Assembly (NCBI GenBank): GCA_023525715.1
Contig: CM042012.1
Span: forward strand, 42,575,528 to 42,639,527
Length of the DNA stretch: 64,000 bases
DNA from: Cichorium intybus
Taxonomy: Eukaryota > Streptophyta > Magnoliopsida > Asterales > Asteraceae
Direction of reading: 5' to 3'
Below, in pieces: positions 43,967 through 55,967 of the stretch. The notes under the pieces are model-generated. The model had not been told where the DNA came from. It was given only the letters and a program-made list of their open reading frames with translations, and made no database searches. Each line of letters begins with the position of its first letter. Within the stretch, counting starts at the first letter, position 1. The position numbers and the translations under genes are program-made.

Positions 43967-44721
43967 ATATCATTCTTTATATATTTCTTACCATGTATAT
44001 GCTCATTTTACACATTTCTCCATGGTTGCTAAGTACTCGTCAAGCAACCACTTATAATCTCGGTTATACATAATCATAAAGCACTCATTATGTGATATGT
44101 AAACTTTACCTCAAATGGACACGAGATTCTCATCTCGATATCGATTATTACACCTTATACTCACAATTCTCTAGCACATGTAATTTCAATTAATCTTTTA
44201 TGTGTTCACATATTTTACACATATTCTACAATATGTAGTGTCAATAATTAAAACACATGTAGCTCATTACAATTAACATTTTAAGTAAAGTTACTTACAT
44301 ACCTTGTAGCAAGAAATCTTGTCTCCTCATTAGTTGAACTTGCATACTTTGGATCTCAACTCTTGAGTGTACTCGGCTACACTTACATGTTTCAACTCTT
44401 AGTTTATACTCAGCTTATGTTCATACTCTTTCTCATCATCAGTTGGAATTTCGCCTCAACCGGGATCTCATCTTATCAGCTCATCATCATCTGGAAATTC
44501 GCCATCAGCAGAATCTCATCTCATATTCCACTGATCTATCATTAGCAACTGAAATTCTCGTCTTCTCATTAGTTGATATCTCATATCAACCAAAATCTCG
44601 TCTCATTATTCAGTGTAGGTCTAACCAGCACCGACCAATTTCTCAACTCATCCTTCATCTAATTCCATATCTGTATTTTCACACAGAAAACAACAAATAA
44701 CGAATATAACATAAAAGTTAT

Positions 44722-45325
44722 ACCCAATTATAACACCCATCATGGTTGTAGCAATCAAACTCAAGCACTCTTTAACTCACTGCTACATCATATTCTCTAC
44801 TCTTATACTCAATATGAAATTCAACTCATCTCTTGTTATCCACCGATAACAGAACCACTCCGACTATAATTTATTTCAGTATCAATATAACACACACATA
44901 TATATATATACTTATATATTACCTACAACAAGATATAACTGTTATTTCTCATAAGAACATAATCTCAATCGTGTATTAAATCACACTCAAACACTCATTC
45001 TCGTATGTTAAATCACATGTTTCTCAATTATAAACTTGGTTATCTCAACCAATTTAAAATCAATAGTAACCTGTAGATTCACAATTTAATCATAAGAATG
45101 AATTATAGTTACTCACTTGATATCGGTTTAGTATATGGAACCCCCAATTTACACGTACCGGGCTCCTGTTCGCTAGACTTGGTTATATCACCATAGTCCA
45201 AATCAATTCTCCAACATCCACAATCATTTCAATAACATCTAACTCAAAGATGTACAAATAAAAAGAGGAAAAAGGAGTATAAACGGTAAATATCAACTCT
45301 ATATTTACCGAAACCTCCAAATCCA
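44722..45325 (-). repeat. Family B LTR fragment (middle 600 bp)
   Basis: It matches about 30560-31162 of LTR B2. It starts abruptly at CCCAATTATAACACCC and stops at AAATCCACA, where it joins inverted B interior through a shared ACA. Confidence 0.85.
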
Positions 45326-45804
45326 CATGGGTGAGACAATTGAATATATGTGTTTTTTTTGTGTTGTATGAGTGTTTCTCCTACTCTAAACAATGAGAAT
45401 GTGCAAGTCGGAGAAATCAATAATTAGCGTGTTGTTATTGGAGGAATAAATGGAGAGAGAAAATGAGCTTGAGATCGGTGAGACCATTTTTCTTATTGAG
45501 ATAGAGTAAGATCATTTTGAGAAAATTTGAAATGAAAGTTGAGTTCCAGATGGCTATATGAGACAAGTTGGTGATTGGAGTATCACTTGAGGAGTGAGGT
45601 GAGGTACCTTGATATCAATTATGCTATAGAAAAGTGTGTGCCCTGAAAGAGTGAGTATTTTCCCACATGGCAATGATGATAGCCAATATGGCTATAGAAA
45701 TCATCTTACGAGAATGATGGCGAGCGTTAAGATTTTACGGTCAAGATATCCCTTTTTGTATCAAGAGATTCCGAGGACGGAATCTTTTGAAGGGGGTAAG
45801 AACT
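45326..45804 (+). mobile_element. Inverted family B interior, PPT side (479 bp)
   Basis: It is the reverse complement of about 31920-32398, including the chromodomain relic and PPT (45784-45804). It leads into plus-oriented B LTRs. The switch from minus to plus orientation occurs at the 45325/45326 junction. Confidence 0.85.
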
Positions 45805-47680
45805 TGTAATACCGTGTTATTGATTTTTTTTTATATTTTGAGTTAATCTTAGTGTAATTAAGATTTATTAGGCTATTGTATGAGTTTGAGTAGTTAAAAT
45901 CCCATTTGGTAGAAGTTTGAGGTTGAAAAATGCTAAAAAGAGGTTACACGGGTCGTGTTAGAGTTACACGGGTCGTGTAGGAGTCCTTTGTGATTGTTTT
46001 GAGCATACCGTGAGTTACACGGGTCGTGTTTTGTTGACACGGGTCGTGTAAACCTGCAGACTTAAAAGTAGTGTACAGCACGGGTCGTGTAATATGAACA
46101 CGGGTCGTGTAGAGTGTACAGCACGGGTCGTGTAATATTGACACGGGTCGTGTAGTTCTGCAGACCAAACTCTAATTTCATACCGTGAGTTACACGGGCC
46201 GTGTAACTTTTACATGACCGTGTTACGCGTGCAGACATCTTTAAAGTGTAGAAAAACCTCATTTCGAGCAAAAACAAACCCAAATCGATTTCAGAGCATT
46301 TTTGGGCGATTTTGGGTCAAATTGAAGCTGGAGATTCGTAAGGAAACATGGGGAGATACAGATCTAACCCCGTAAACACGTTCTCGATTCCTAATTCGTC
46401 GAGGTGAGTGATTTCTTCATTTTGGGGGTTTTGAAACCCTAGCTTTGATTTCAGTTATTTAGTTATATATTGTTATATATGTTGTTAGTAGATTGTTAGT
46501 GGATACTTTTAGAATTATTGGTGTGATTATTGTCGAGTTCCTACGGTTGAATGAGTAGAACTGTGGATTTGGAGGTTTCGGTAAATATAGAGTTGATATT
46601 TACCGTTTATACTCCTTTTTCCTCTTTTGATTTGTACATCTTTGAGTTAGATGTTATTGAAATGATTGTGGATGTTGGAGAATTGATTTGGACTATGGTG
46701 ATATAACCAAGTCTAGCGAACAGGAGCCCGGTACGTGTAAATTGGGGGTTCCATATACTAAACCGATATCAAGTGAGTAACTATAATTCATTCTTATGAT
46801 TAAATTGTGAATCTACAGGTTACTATTGATTTTAAATTGGTTGAGATAACCAAGTTTATAATTGAGAAACATGTGATTTAACATACGAGAATGAGTGTTT
46901 GAGTGTGATTTAATACACGATTGAGATTATGTTCTTATGAGAAATAACAGTTATATCTTGTTGTAGGTAATATATAAGTATATATATGTGTGTGTTATAT
47001 TGATACTGAAATAAATTATAGTCGGAGTGGTTCTGTTATCGGTGGATAACAAGAGATGAGTTGAATTTCATATTGAGTATAAGAGTAGAGAATATGATGT
47101 AGCAGTGAGTTAAAGAGTGCTTGAGTTTGATTGCTACAACCATGATGGGTGTTATAATTGGGTATAATTGATTGTGAAATGGGTATATGTGAGTGTGTGT
47201 GTGTGATTGAGTTTATGAGTAGTATCCGTTGTGATACTTATTATTGATTTGATATTACTACTAATTAGCTGGTGTTAGTAAAGCTAATAAGTTTGCAGAT
47301 TTCAGAGTAAGAGGAAGTGAATAATTGCTAATGAGACTAGCAAAGGAGAATGATGAGAGAGTTTACTGGAAGAGATTGTAGAGTGTGATTGAGATTACTC
47401 ACTAAGCTTTAATAGCTTACACTTGAGTTGTTTGTTGTTTTGCAGGTATCTGTAGCTGTGATAGGGGAAGGCATGTGATAAAAAAAGATTGACAACTTAG
47501 AGTCTGTCCTTTTTGTTGAAGTAGATTATTTGTAATGCCTGGTCAAATTGTAAGGACCTTTTATGTAATTATTGTGATGATAACATCTTGATCCGTATTT
47601 TGATTACATGTATACCCATTTTGATGTGTAAATTGTTGAAAACTTTTGGGTGTACTTTGTATGAGAAACCGGGCGTTACA
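45805..47680 (+). repeat. Family B LTR B6, plus orientation
   Basis: This complete 1876-bp LTR, TGTAATACCG...GGGCGTTACA, is the first of a second tandem trimer in opposite orientation to B3-B5. The palindrome array is at 45945-46224, a telo-box AAACCCTAG near 46434, and a predicted leader intron at 46773-47445 (CAA|GTGAGTAAC to GTTTTGCAG). Confidence 0.9.
46773..47445 (+). other. Predicted intron inside family B LTR leader
   Basis: A strong GTGAGT donor and a T-rich tract ending TTGCAG bound 673 bp. Both sites sit in stretches homologous to the donor and acceptor of the family A LTR intron, although the intron bodies differ. No transcript evidence is available here. Confidence 0.45.
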
Positions 47681-49522
47681 AGAGTAAATCTTAGTGTAAT
47701 TAAGATTTATTAGGCTATTGTATGAGTTTGAGTAGTTAAAATCCCATTTGGTAGAAGTTTGAGGTTGAAAAATGCTAAAAAGAGGTTACACGGGTCGTGT
47801 TAGAGTTACACGGGTCGTGTAGGAGTCCTTTGTGATTGTTTTGAGCATACCGTGAGTTACACGGGTCGTGTTTTGTTGACACGGGTCGTGTAAACCTGCA
47901 GACTTAAAAGTAGTGTACAGCACGGGTCGTGTAATATGAACACGGGTCGTGTAGAGTGTACAGCACGGGTCGTGTAATATTGACACGGGTCGTGTAGTTC
48001 TGCAGACCAAACTCTAATTTCATACCGTGAGTTACACGGGTCGTGTAACTTTTACACGACCGTGTTACGCGTGCAGACCTCTTTAAAGTGCAGAAAAACC
48101 TCATTTCGAGCAAAAACAAACCCAAATCGATTTCAGAGCATTTTTGGGCGATTTTGGGTCAAATTGAAGCTGGAGATTCGTAAGGAAACATGGGGAGATA
48201 CGGATCTAACCCCGTAAACACGTTCTCGATTCCTAATTCGTCGAGGTGAGTGATTTCTTCATTTTGGGGGTTTTGAAACCCTAGCTTTGATTTCAGTTAT
48301 TTAGTTATATATTGTTATATATGTTGTTAGTAGATTGTTAGTGGATACTTTTAGAATTATTGGTGTGATTATTGTCGAGTTCCTACGGTTGAATGAGTAG
48401 AACTGTGGATTTGGAGGTTTCGGTAAATATAGAGTTGATATTTACCGTTTATACTCCTTTTTCCTCTTTTGATTTGTACATCTTTGAGTTAGATGTTATT
48501 GAAATGATTGTGGATGTTGGAGAATTGATTTGGACTATGGTGATATAACCAAGTCTAGCGAACAGGAGCCCGGTACGTGTAAATTGGGGGTTCCATATAC
48601 TAAACCGATATCAAGTGAGTAACTATAATTCATTCTTATGATTAAATTGTGAATCTATAGGTTACTATTGATTTTAAATTGGTTGAGATAACCAAGTTTA
48701 TAATTGAGAAACATGTGATTTAACATACGAGAATGAGTGTTTGAGTGTGATTTAATACACGATTGAGATTATGTTCTTATGAGAAATAACAGTTATATCT
48801 TGTTGTAGGTAATATATAAGTATATATATGTGTGTGTTATATTGATACTGAAATAAATTATAGTCGGAGTGGTTCTGTTATCGGTGGATAACAAGAGATG
48901 AGTTGAATTTCATATTGAGTATAAGAGTAGAGAATATGATGTAGCAGTGAGTTAAAGAGTGCTTGAGTTTGATTGCTACAACCATGATGGGTGTTATAAT
49001 TGGGTATAATTGATTGTGAAATGGGTATATGTGAGTGTGTGTGTGTGATTGAGTTTATGAGTAGTATCCGTTGTGATACTTATTATTGATTTGATATTAC
49101 TACTAATTAGCTGGTGTTAGTAAAGCTAATAAGTTTGCAGATTTCAGAGTAAGAGGAAGTGAATAATTGCTAATGAGACTAGCAAAGGAGAATGATGAGA
49201 GAGTTTACTGGAAGAGATTGTAGAGTGTGATTGAGATTACTCACTAAGCTTTAATAGCTTACACTTGAGTTGTTTGTTGTTTTGCAGGTATCTGTAGCTG
49301 TGATAGGGGAAGGCATGTGATAAAAAAAGATGGACAACTTAGAGTCTGTCCTTTTTGTTGAAGTAGATTATTTGTAATGCCTGGTCAAATTGTAAGGACC
49401 TTTTATGTAATTATTGTGATGATAACATCTTGATCCGTGTTTTGATTACATGTATACCCATTTTGATGTGTAAATTGTTGAAAACTTTTGGGTGTACTTT
49501 GTATGAGAAACCGGGCGTTACA
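47681..49522 (+). repeat. Family B LTR B7, 5' end truncated by about 35-50 bp
   Basis: It begins AGAGTAAATCTTAG directly after B6, lacking the LTR's first bases and any PPT or PBS. It is otherwise complete to GGGCGTTACA. The unit length is 1842 bp. Confidence 0.88.
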
Positions 49523-51362
49523 AGAGTAAATCTTAGTGTAATTAAGATTTATTAGGCTATTGTATGAGTTTGAGTAGTTAAAATCCCATTTGGTAGAAGT
49601 TTGAGGTTGAAAAATGCTAAAAAGAGGTTACACGGGTCGTGTTAGAGTTACACGGGTCGTGTAGGAGTCCTTTGTGATTGTTTTGAGCATACCGTGAGTT
49701 ACACGGGTCGTGTTTTGTTGACACGGGTCGTGTAAACCTGTAGACTTAAAAGTAGTGTACAGCACGGGTCGTGTAATATGAACACGGGTCGTGTAGAGTG
49801 TACAGCACGGGTCGTGTAATATTGACACGGGTCGTGTAGTTCTGCAGACCAAACTCTAATTTCATACCGTGAGTTACACGGGCCGTGTAACTTTTACACG
49901 ACCGTGTTACGCGTGCAGACCTCTTTAAAGTGCAGAAAAACCTCATTTCGAGCAAAAACAAACCCAAATCGATTTCAGAGCATTTTTGGGCGATTTTGGG
50001 TCAAATTGAAGCTGGAGATTCATAAGGAAACATGGGGAGATACGGATCTAACCCCGTAAACACGTTCTCGATTCCTAATTCGTCGAGGTGAGTGATTTCT
50101 TCATTTTGGGGGTTTTGAAACCCTAGCTTTGATTTCAGTTATTTAGTTATATATTGTTATATATGTTGTTAGTAGATTGTTAGTGGATACTTTTAGAATT
50201 ATTGGTGTGATTATTGTCGAGTTCCTACGGTTGAATGAGTAGAACTGTGGATTTGGAGGTTTCGGTAAATATAGAGTTGATATTTACCGTTTATACTCCT
50301 TTTTCCTCTTTTGATTTGTACATCTTTGAGTTAGATGTTATTGAAATGATTGTGGATGTTGGAGAATTGATTTGGACTATGGTGATATAACCAAGTCTAG
50401 CGAACAGGAGCCCGGTACGTGTAAATTGGGGGTTCCATATACTAAACCGATATCAAGTGAGTAACTATAATTCATTCTTATGATTAAATTGTGAATCTAC
50501 AGGTTACTATTGATTTTAAATTGGTTGAGATAACCAAGTTTATAATTGAGAAACATGTGATTTAACATACGAGAATGAGTGTTTGAGTGTGATTTAATAC
50601 ACGATTGAGATTATGTTCTTATGAGAAATAACAGTTATATCTTGTTGTAGGTAATATATAAGTATATATATGTGTGTGTTATATTGATACTGAAATAAAT
50701 TATAGTCGGAGTGGTTCTGTTATCGGTGGATAACAAGAGATGAGTTGAATTTCATATTGAGTATAAGAGTAGAGAATATGATGTAGCAGTGAGTTAAAGA
50801 GTGCTTGAGTTTGATTGCTACAACCATGATGGGTGTTATAATTGGGTATAATTGATTGTGAAATGGGTATATGTGAGTGTGTGTGTGATTGAGTTTATGA
50901 GTAGTATCCGTTGTGATACTTATTATTGATTTGATATTACTACTAATTAGCTGGTGTTAGTAAAGCTAATAAGTTTGCAGATTTCAGAGTAAGAGGAAGT
51001 GAATAATTGCTAATGAGACTAGCAAAGGAGAATGATGAGAGAGTTTACTGGAAGAGATTGTAGAGTGTGATTGAGATTACTCACTAAGCTTTAATAGCTT
51101 ACACTTGAGTTGTTTGTTGTTTTGCAGGTATCTGCAGCTGTAATAGGGGAAGGCATGTGATAAAAAAAGATGGACAACTTAGAGTCTGTCCTTTTTGTTG
51201 AAGTAGATTATTTGTAATGCCTGGTCAAATTGTAAGGACCTTTTATGTAATTATTGTGATGATAACATCTTGATCCGTGTTTTGATTACATGTATACCCA
51301 TTTTGATGTGTAAATTGTTGAAAACTTTTGGGTGTACTTTGTATGAGAAACCGGGCGTTACA
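49523..51362 (+). repeat. Family B LTR B8, 5' end truncated identically to B7
   Basis: It has the same AGAGTAAATC junction as B7, so B7 and B8 are products of one tandem duplication. It is followed by the 9-bp AGTTGCTCT spacer (51363-51371). Confidence 0.88.
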
Positions 51363-51371
51363 AGTTGCTCT

Positions 51372-52906
51372 TGTAACACCCGGTTTCTCAATTTAAGGGA
51401 TACACCAATTACATTAATCAAGCAATATACTATTAGTGGTGTAACCTCAAAAGAGCAACAAGTTTACAAAGTTATATCAAAAGCATAGTTTAAGTATTTA
51501 CTTATGTACAAACAAGTTTCATACTAGTTTACTCAAAACCGGACTTTCAAAAGACATAGTCCAACACAAGAAAATAAGTAAGTCCAAGTCCAAAGTCCAT
51601 ATCCCATCCAGCTAACCCTCCGTGATGCGTTTCCCTCGATCTGTACTTCCAGAACCTAACACAATTAACATTAACAAACAATATATGAGCTTTGAAAGCT
51701 CTGTGAGTAATTAAAGTTTAACTGGACAGCATTTGTCCAACATTTCTTTCACAACTTTCTCAATAAACCATCTTGATCTTTAATATATTCTCATAATGAG
51801 GTTCATTATTCCAAACACTCATAATTGGTATTCTCCACCAATTTCAAAACAACTCAAATCATACTTCTCCTGTAATAAACATCAATACCAACACATAATT
51901 CATCTATTAATAACTACTCACCTGTTGTAGTATCGGTATGTGGAACTCCTGCACCTCGTGTATGCTCCTGCCTAGCCTTAGCTGTAGCATAACAACTCAT
52001 TTTCATTACTCAAATGAAAAACAATCTTAACTACACTCAATATTCATCACAATCAAGGAACTTGTATCATTTAAGCAAGTTATAATCAAAGGATAGCAAT
52101 AATATCAAAGTTGTAGCTTTCAATTTCATCATTTAAACACATGTAACCCTAGAAATGCAACAATCAACATTTCTTTAGCTTGGGTATCGAATTAGAACTC
52201 ACATACACAGTCTAATCCAAGTAAACTCACTCTAATTCGTGCTAATTGAAAGTGGTTCATCAAAACCACAAGGAACCATTTCAAATCCAATGATTCAACC
52301 GTTGGAATAAGATAAAAATCAAAGAGAATTACATTTCAAGCTCAAAGAACTAAACTCTAGCTTCAATTCGTGATCAATAAGCCTTAATCTCGACTTAGAA
52401 GGGTTAGAATCGCTTTTCTAGGGTATTGGGAGTGTTTTGATCGAAGTAGAAATAACCCAAAATGAAAAGAAATCGTGTTTTAAAACAGATCTGTGCCGAT
52501 TACACGACCCGTGTAAAAGTTACACGGCCCGTGTAACTCACGGTACGAATTTAGAGTTTGGTCTGCAGAACTACACGACCCGTGTCAATATTACACGACC
52601 CGTGCTGTACATTTTACACGACCCGTGTCAATATTACACGACCCGTGCTGCACATGTTAGTTTTAGACTACAGAACTACACGACCCGTGTCAAAAATGAC
52701 ACGACCCGTGTAATTTACGGTATGCTCAAAACATTTGCAAGGAACTCCTACACGACCCGTGTAACCTCTTTTAGCATTTTTTTTAACTTCAATTTCCTTC
52801 CAAATGAAATTCTAACTACCCAAACTCATGAAATAATCTAACAAATCTTAATTATACCAAGATTAACTCAAAAAAAATCTCTAAATTTTAATAACACGGT
52901 ATTACA
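51372..52906 (-). repeat. A' solo LTR, diverged relative of family A
   Basis: This 1535-bp LTR has TGTAACACCC...CGGTATTACA ends. Its order of features matches the A LTR (nine palindromes at 52501-52764, a telo-box-like stretch near 52420, splice-like sites), but the sequence is clearly more diverged from A than A copies are from each other. No internal region adjoins it. Right flank ACTAA and left flank GCTCT do not match. Confidence 0.8.
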
Positions 52907-55087
52907 ACTAATTTGAAATTTGTTTTCTTTTGAAGTTGGCAAGCAATTGTTATTGAGATAACAGTTTATAAATCAAAAATTGATTAACAAATGATAACAA
53001 CAACAATAAGTCCTCACCCTATATATACATATATATGTATATATATAGGATGGAGCATCTAATCATCATACACACTCAACCACGTGCAATCAATCACCTT
53101 AGCGTCCCAAGGCGGGGTGGTCAACCCAATAGCGCTATTATTGTCCATAACGTACCTCAAGAATACGGGCATAGTCATGGAGATTAGACTAAAAATGATA
53201 ATGCACTACAAGTACATGTAGCGTAAACAAACAATAATTATACAAATAATGATTTACGTATAAATGTCCCAACAATGTCTCAATGGTGAAAAATAATAAA
53301 ATGAAGTTGGAACATATTAAAACCACATGATACACCCCAAAAGTATTGAACATTATAAAATATGGGGTAGATTAATGTATTCATATGTTAAATGAATTTT
53401 AAATTGAATTAATTACTTTGCTTAATTAATTTATATCTTCACTTTAGGCAAGATTTTAATAATTTCTTATTAAAATAATAACTAGTCAAAGTATAAGTAT
53501 TTACAGATTTTATATATTATAAACAATTATTTATATGAAATAATCATTAAAAATGCATTTTTACATGCTTAGATATTTAGGAAAATGGTTTTTAAATACT
53601 AAACAGTAATGAAATATTCTGAAATTATCAGAAAATCATTAATTCATAAAATAGTAATTACTGTAAAATTTTCATAGTTTTCTTAACTGCTTTAGTATTT
53701 ATTTAGTATTTTAATAATTAAACCACAACAAAATTCGGGAAAAATAATAAATGATTCCCAAAACTTCTGGAAAATTAACCATAGTTTTCTAACAATATAT
53801 TGAGCCTACTGTAAATATGTTAGATATTTTGGACTATGGAAAGTATTTCTTATGTTTTTCATTATTAACTAATCAATAAAATCATAAATAATAGGGAAAT
53901 ATTAAGAGAAATTCATTAGACTTTTTATTTATGATTAACATATTATATATGGTATTCTGATAAGGTTTAATAATTTTTGGAGATGTGTAGCTATTTATTA
54001 TCAATTTAAACCATTAAATAAACATTAAATCAGGAAAAATAAGCAAACCTTCTTACAAAAATCTGTAAATTTTGTCATGGAGTCTTTAAAATGTGTATAA
54101 GGTGCGAAAAATATAAAATCTAGATTGTAACATACCTAACTATATTTTGCAATTTATTTTTCTACAACAAAATAAAATACAAAATAAGCATCAAACAGTA
54201 ATATAAATGCATGAAACTTTATAAATCCACTTTACGCAATATATGGGTTGTTCCAAAATTGTTCCAGAATTTATTGACTACAAAAAGTATTTTATGTGAA
54301 TTATTGCCATATTTTATAGCAATAATTATAGTAATTCAATAAAAATAAGTTATTTTCTGAAAATTTCCAGAACTTCTTATTTTATTTATGAGAGTCTGAG
54401 AAAAATCAGGTTTATGCATAAAATGAGTTTTAGATATTTTGGTGGATTTAATTTGTTTCATGTATGAATTTGGAACTTTTAACAACATACCTTGATGAAT
54501 GCTTCAAGAGGGATGGAGATTTGAGTATATTGAAGTGTTCTTGGCTGAAAAGTGAAGATTTCTAGGAGGAATTTCGAGATTGAGAGTGAGAGGAAGAATA
54601 GATATGGTTTGAGTGGTGATGAGAATAATGTGTTGGGAGAAAAATGAAAGGAAAGATGATGGAAGGTGTGAGTGGGAGACAATGGGAATAACCTTTTACT
54701 TTTGGTGGTCTTCATAATTCCCCACTAACACAAGCATCTTAAGAGTTTTATAAAATTTAATGTAGTGTTTATAAAAATAGAGTTTTATAAAAAAATAGGT
54801 TATTATTTGATTATAACAATCTACTTTGATTTGAAGTTTAATTATAGCATTCAAGTTTGATTCTTTTAATTTAATTAGAGCATCATACTTTGATTTGATT
54901 TTAATATGGTATCATAATTTAATTTTATTATAGTTATAACGTTATACTATGATATATTGCTATTAACGTCAATTTATATCGTAGTGTAAGGGTTTTGATC
55001 TTATTAGCGTCAAGAAATCTCGAGTAGGGTTTATTAAATTTCCAATTGGGTTGGGTTGAACCGAATCCATTTTAGGAGGATGTCACA
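52907..55087 (-). mobile_element. Solo LTR, right part
   Basis: This is the coding-strand 5' portion of the solo LTR that begins at 2315. On the minus strand it starts TGTGACATCCTCC at 55087. A near-perfect AT palindrome (about 53019-53050) containing TATATATAGGG may be its promoter. No convincing gene is seen in these 2.2 kb, which are AT-rich. Confidence 0.75.
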
Positions 55088-55092
55088 AGTGG
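55088..55092. repeat. Target-site duplication AGTGG, right copy
   Basis: It matches 2310-2314 and directly follows the GATGTCACA terminus. Past it the E1 gag-pro frame resumes in phase. Confidence 0.9.
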
Positions 55093-55210
55093 TGTGAGTG
55101 ATCGGATGACCCAACTCATATCCCTTATGACAATGATGGCCAATAATTTCATGCCAGAATACCAGCAAATGCCATCACGAGGTCAAGAAGAAGAAGAGGG
55201 GTCAGTTTAG
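55093..55210 (+). pseudogene. gag-pro: C-terminal tail of E1 gag-pro
   Basis: It is in phase with the frame interrupted at 2314 and encodes about 38 residues ending in a Glu-rich EEEEGSV and a TAG stop at 55208-55210. Because the polyprotein ends here, shortly after the protease and a charged tail, E1 encodes no reverse transcriptase or integrase. Right after the stop comes the Athila-type GTTGGGAGGCAACCC block shared with E2. Confidence 0.8.
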
Positions 55211-55348
55211 GAGCAGTACGTCTGGCTGAAGACGTTAAACTTAGCGCTTGTTGGGAGGCAACCCATCGTGTCATAAGTTAGGATATATTTCCTAAAATAA
55301 AAATACAAAAATACATCAATCTCTTTGCAGATACTAGTGGTTTGAAAT

Positions 55349-55358
55349 AAGTGTGGGG
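55349..55358 (+). other. Upstream PPT-like sequence AAGTGTGGGG in E1
   Basis: It is identical to the true PPT at 58141-58150. Further copies are at 57299-57308 and 57506-57515. E2 has them at 60243-60252 and 62228-62237 besides its PPT at 63057-63066. Confidence 0.6.
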
Positions 55359-55387
55359 TCATTCGAGAAGTTTTGAAATTTTTGACG

Positions 55388-55529
55388 ACCGCGCCGCGGG
55401 TATTGGAATTACGCGACGCGGGATCGTAAACCAACCCGATGCGCAGGGGTTGATTTGGTGACACGCGCGACGCGCAAAGTGCAAACCCGCGACGCGGTAA
55501 ACGATCAGTCGGTTTCCCCCTTTATAAGG
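55388..55529 (+). promoter_or_regulatory. Candidate internal promoter of the E1 env-like gene
   Basis: A CpG-rich motif cluster (CGCCGCGGG, CGCGACGCGG, GCGCGACGCGC) at 55388-55498 precedes a TATA-like TTTATAAGG at 55521-55529. The LTR promoter has the same style of cluster (58344-58472) ahead of TATAAATAG. A predicted 5' UTR intron and the env ATG follow. The arrangement is conserved in E2 (60281-60420). Confidence 0.55.
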
Positions 55530-55624
55530 TGAACCGCGGCTCGCATAACCCACACGCGACTCGGAGCTCTGGTGATTGAAATTTTGTTGCAATTTTTCTT
55601 GCTCATTTTGTTCCCACTACCAAG

Positions 55625-55967
55625 GTATGCCATTCTAACTATCTATTGCTTGTTAAAACTAGTGATTAGGTAGTTAATTTTAGTGATTTGCCCCAAAATA
55701 GTTCAAAACTTAGAATCACTAATGCTAGCTTGTAGGGTGTTTGTTTTGCCGAATGAAGACCCTAGATGAGCTAGTCGGTACCTAGGCTACCTTGTGGTAT
55801 GATTAAATTGAGATTTAGCAGGTTAAAATGAGGATTTGATTCGGGGTTTTGAAACAGCCGCACGCCGCGCCGCGCCCTTGCTCTTGGGCCGCGCCGCGGT
55901 GCGGCTGGGAAGATAAGGACTGATTTTGCAAAAATTTTTGTTTTGTGGATATATTTTCTTTTTGCAG
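55625..55967 (+). other. Predicted 5' UTR intron of the E1 env-like gene
   Basis: CCAAG|GTATGC at 55624/55625 and TTTTTGCAG|ATGATG at 55967/55968 bound 343 bp. The acceptor abuts the env start codon. E2 has the same sites 342 bp apart. A GC-rich hairpin (55857-55905) lies within. Confidence 0.6.

Larger units (their letters stand above)
42721..44721 (-). mobile_element. Family B internal region with internal deletion
   Basis: Bases 42721 to about 43221 match the PPT-side interior, and the minus-strand chromodomain relic is readable at 42661-42888. A scrambled junction (43222-43258) skips about 1.2 kb to a 44-bp array (43255-43511). From there to about 44716 the order follows 34105-35225. A dinucleotide expansion lies at 43880-43965. 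The PBS is lost: the region joins LTR sequence at the shared TTATA near 44717-44721. Confidence 0.75.

Noticed and set aside
43780..44032. Frames made of alternating Tyr-Ile residues
   Set aside because: Direct translation of the (AT)n microsatellite on both strands.
54479..54715. 78-codon minus-strand frame in the solo LTR
   Set aside because: Low-complexity Ser/Phe/Leu-rich translation, no homology recognised, and it lies within LTR DNA.
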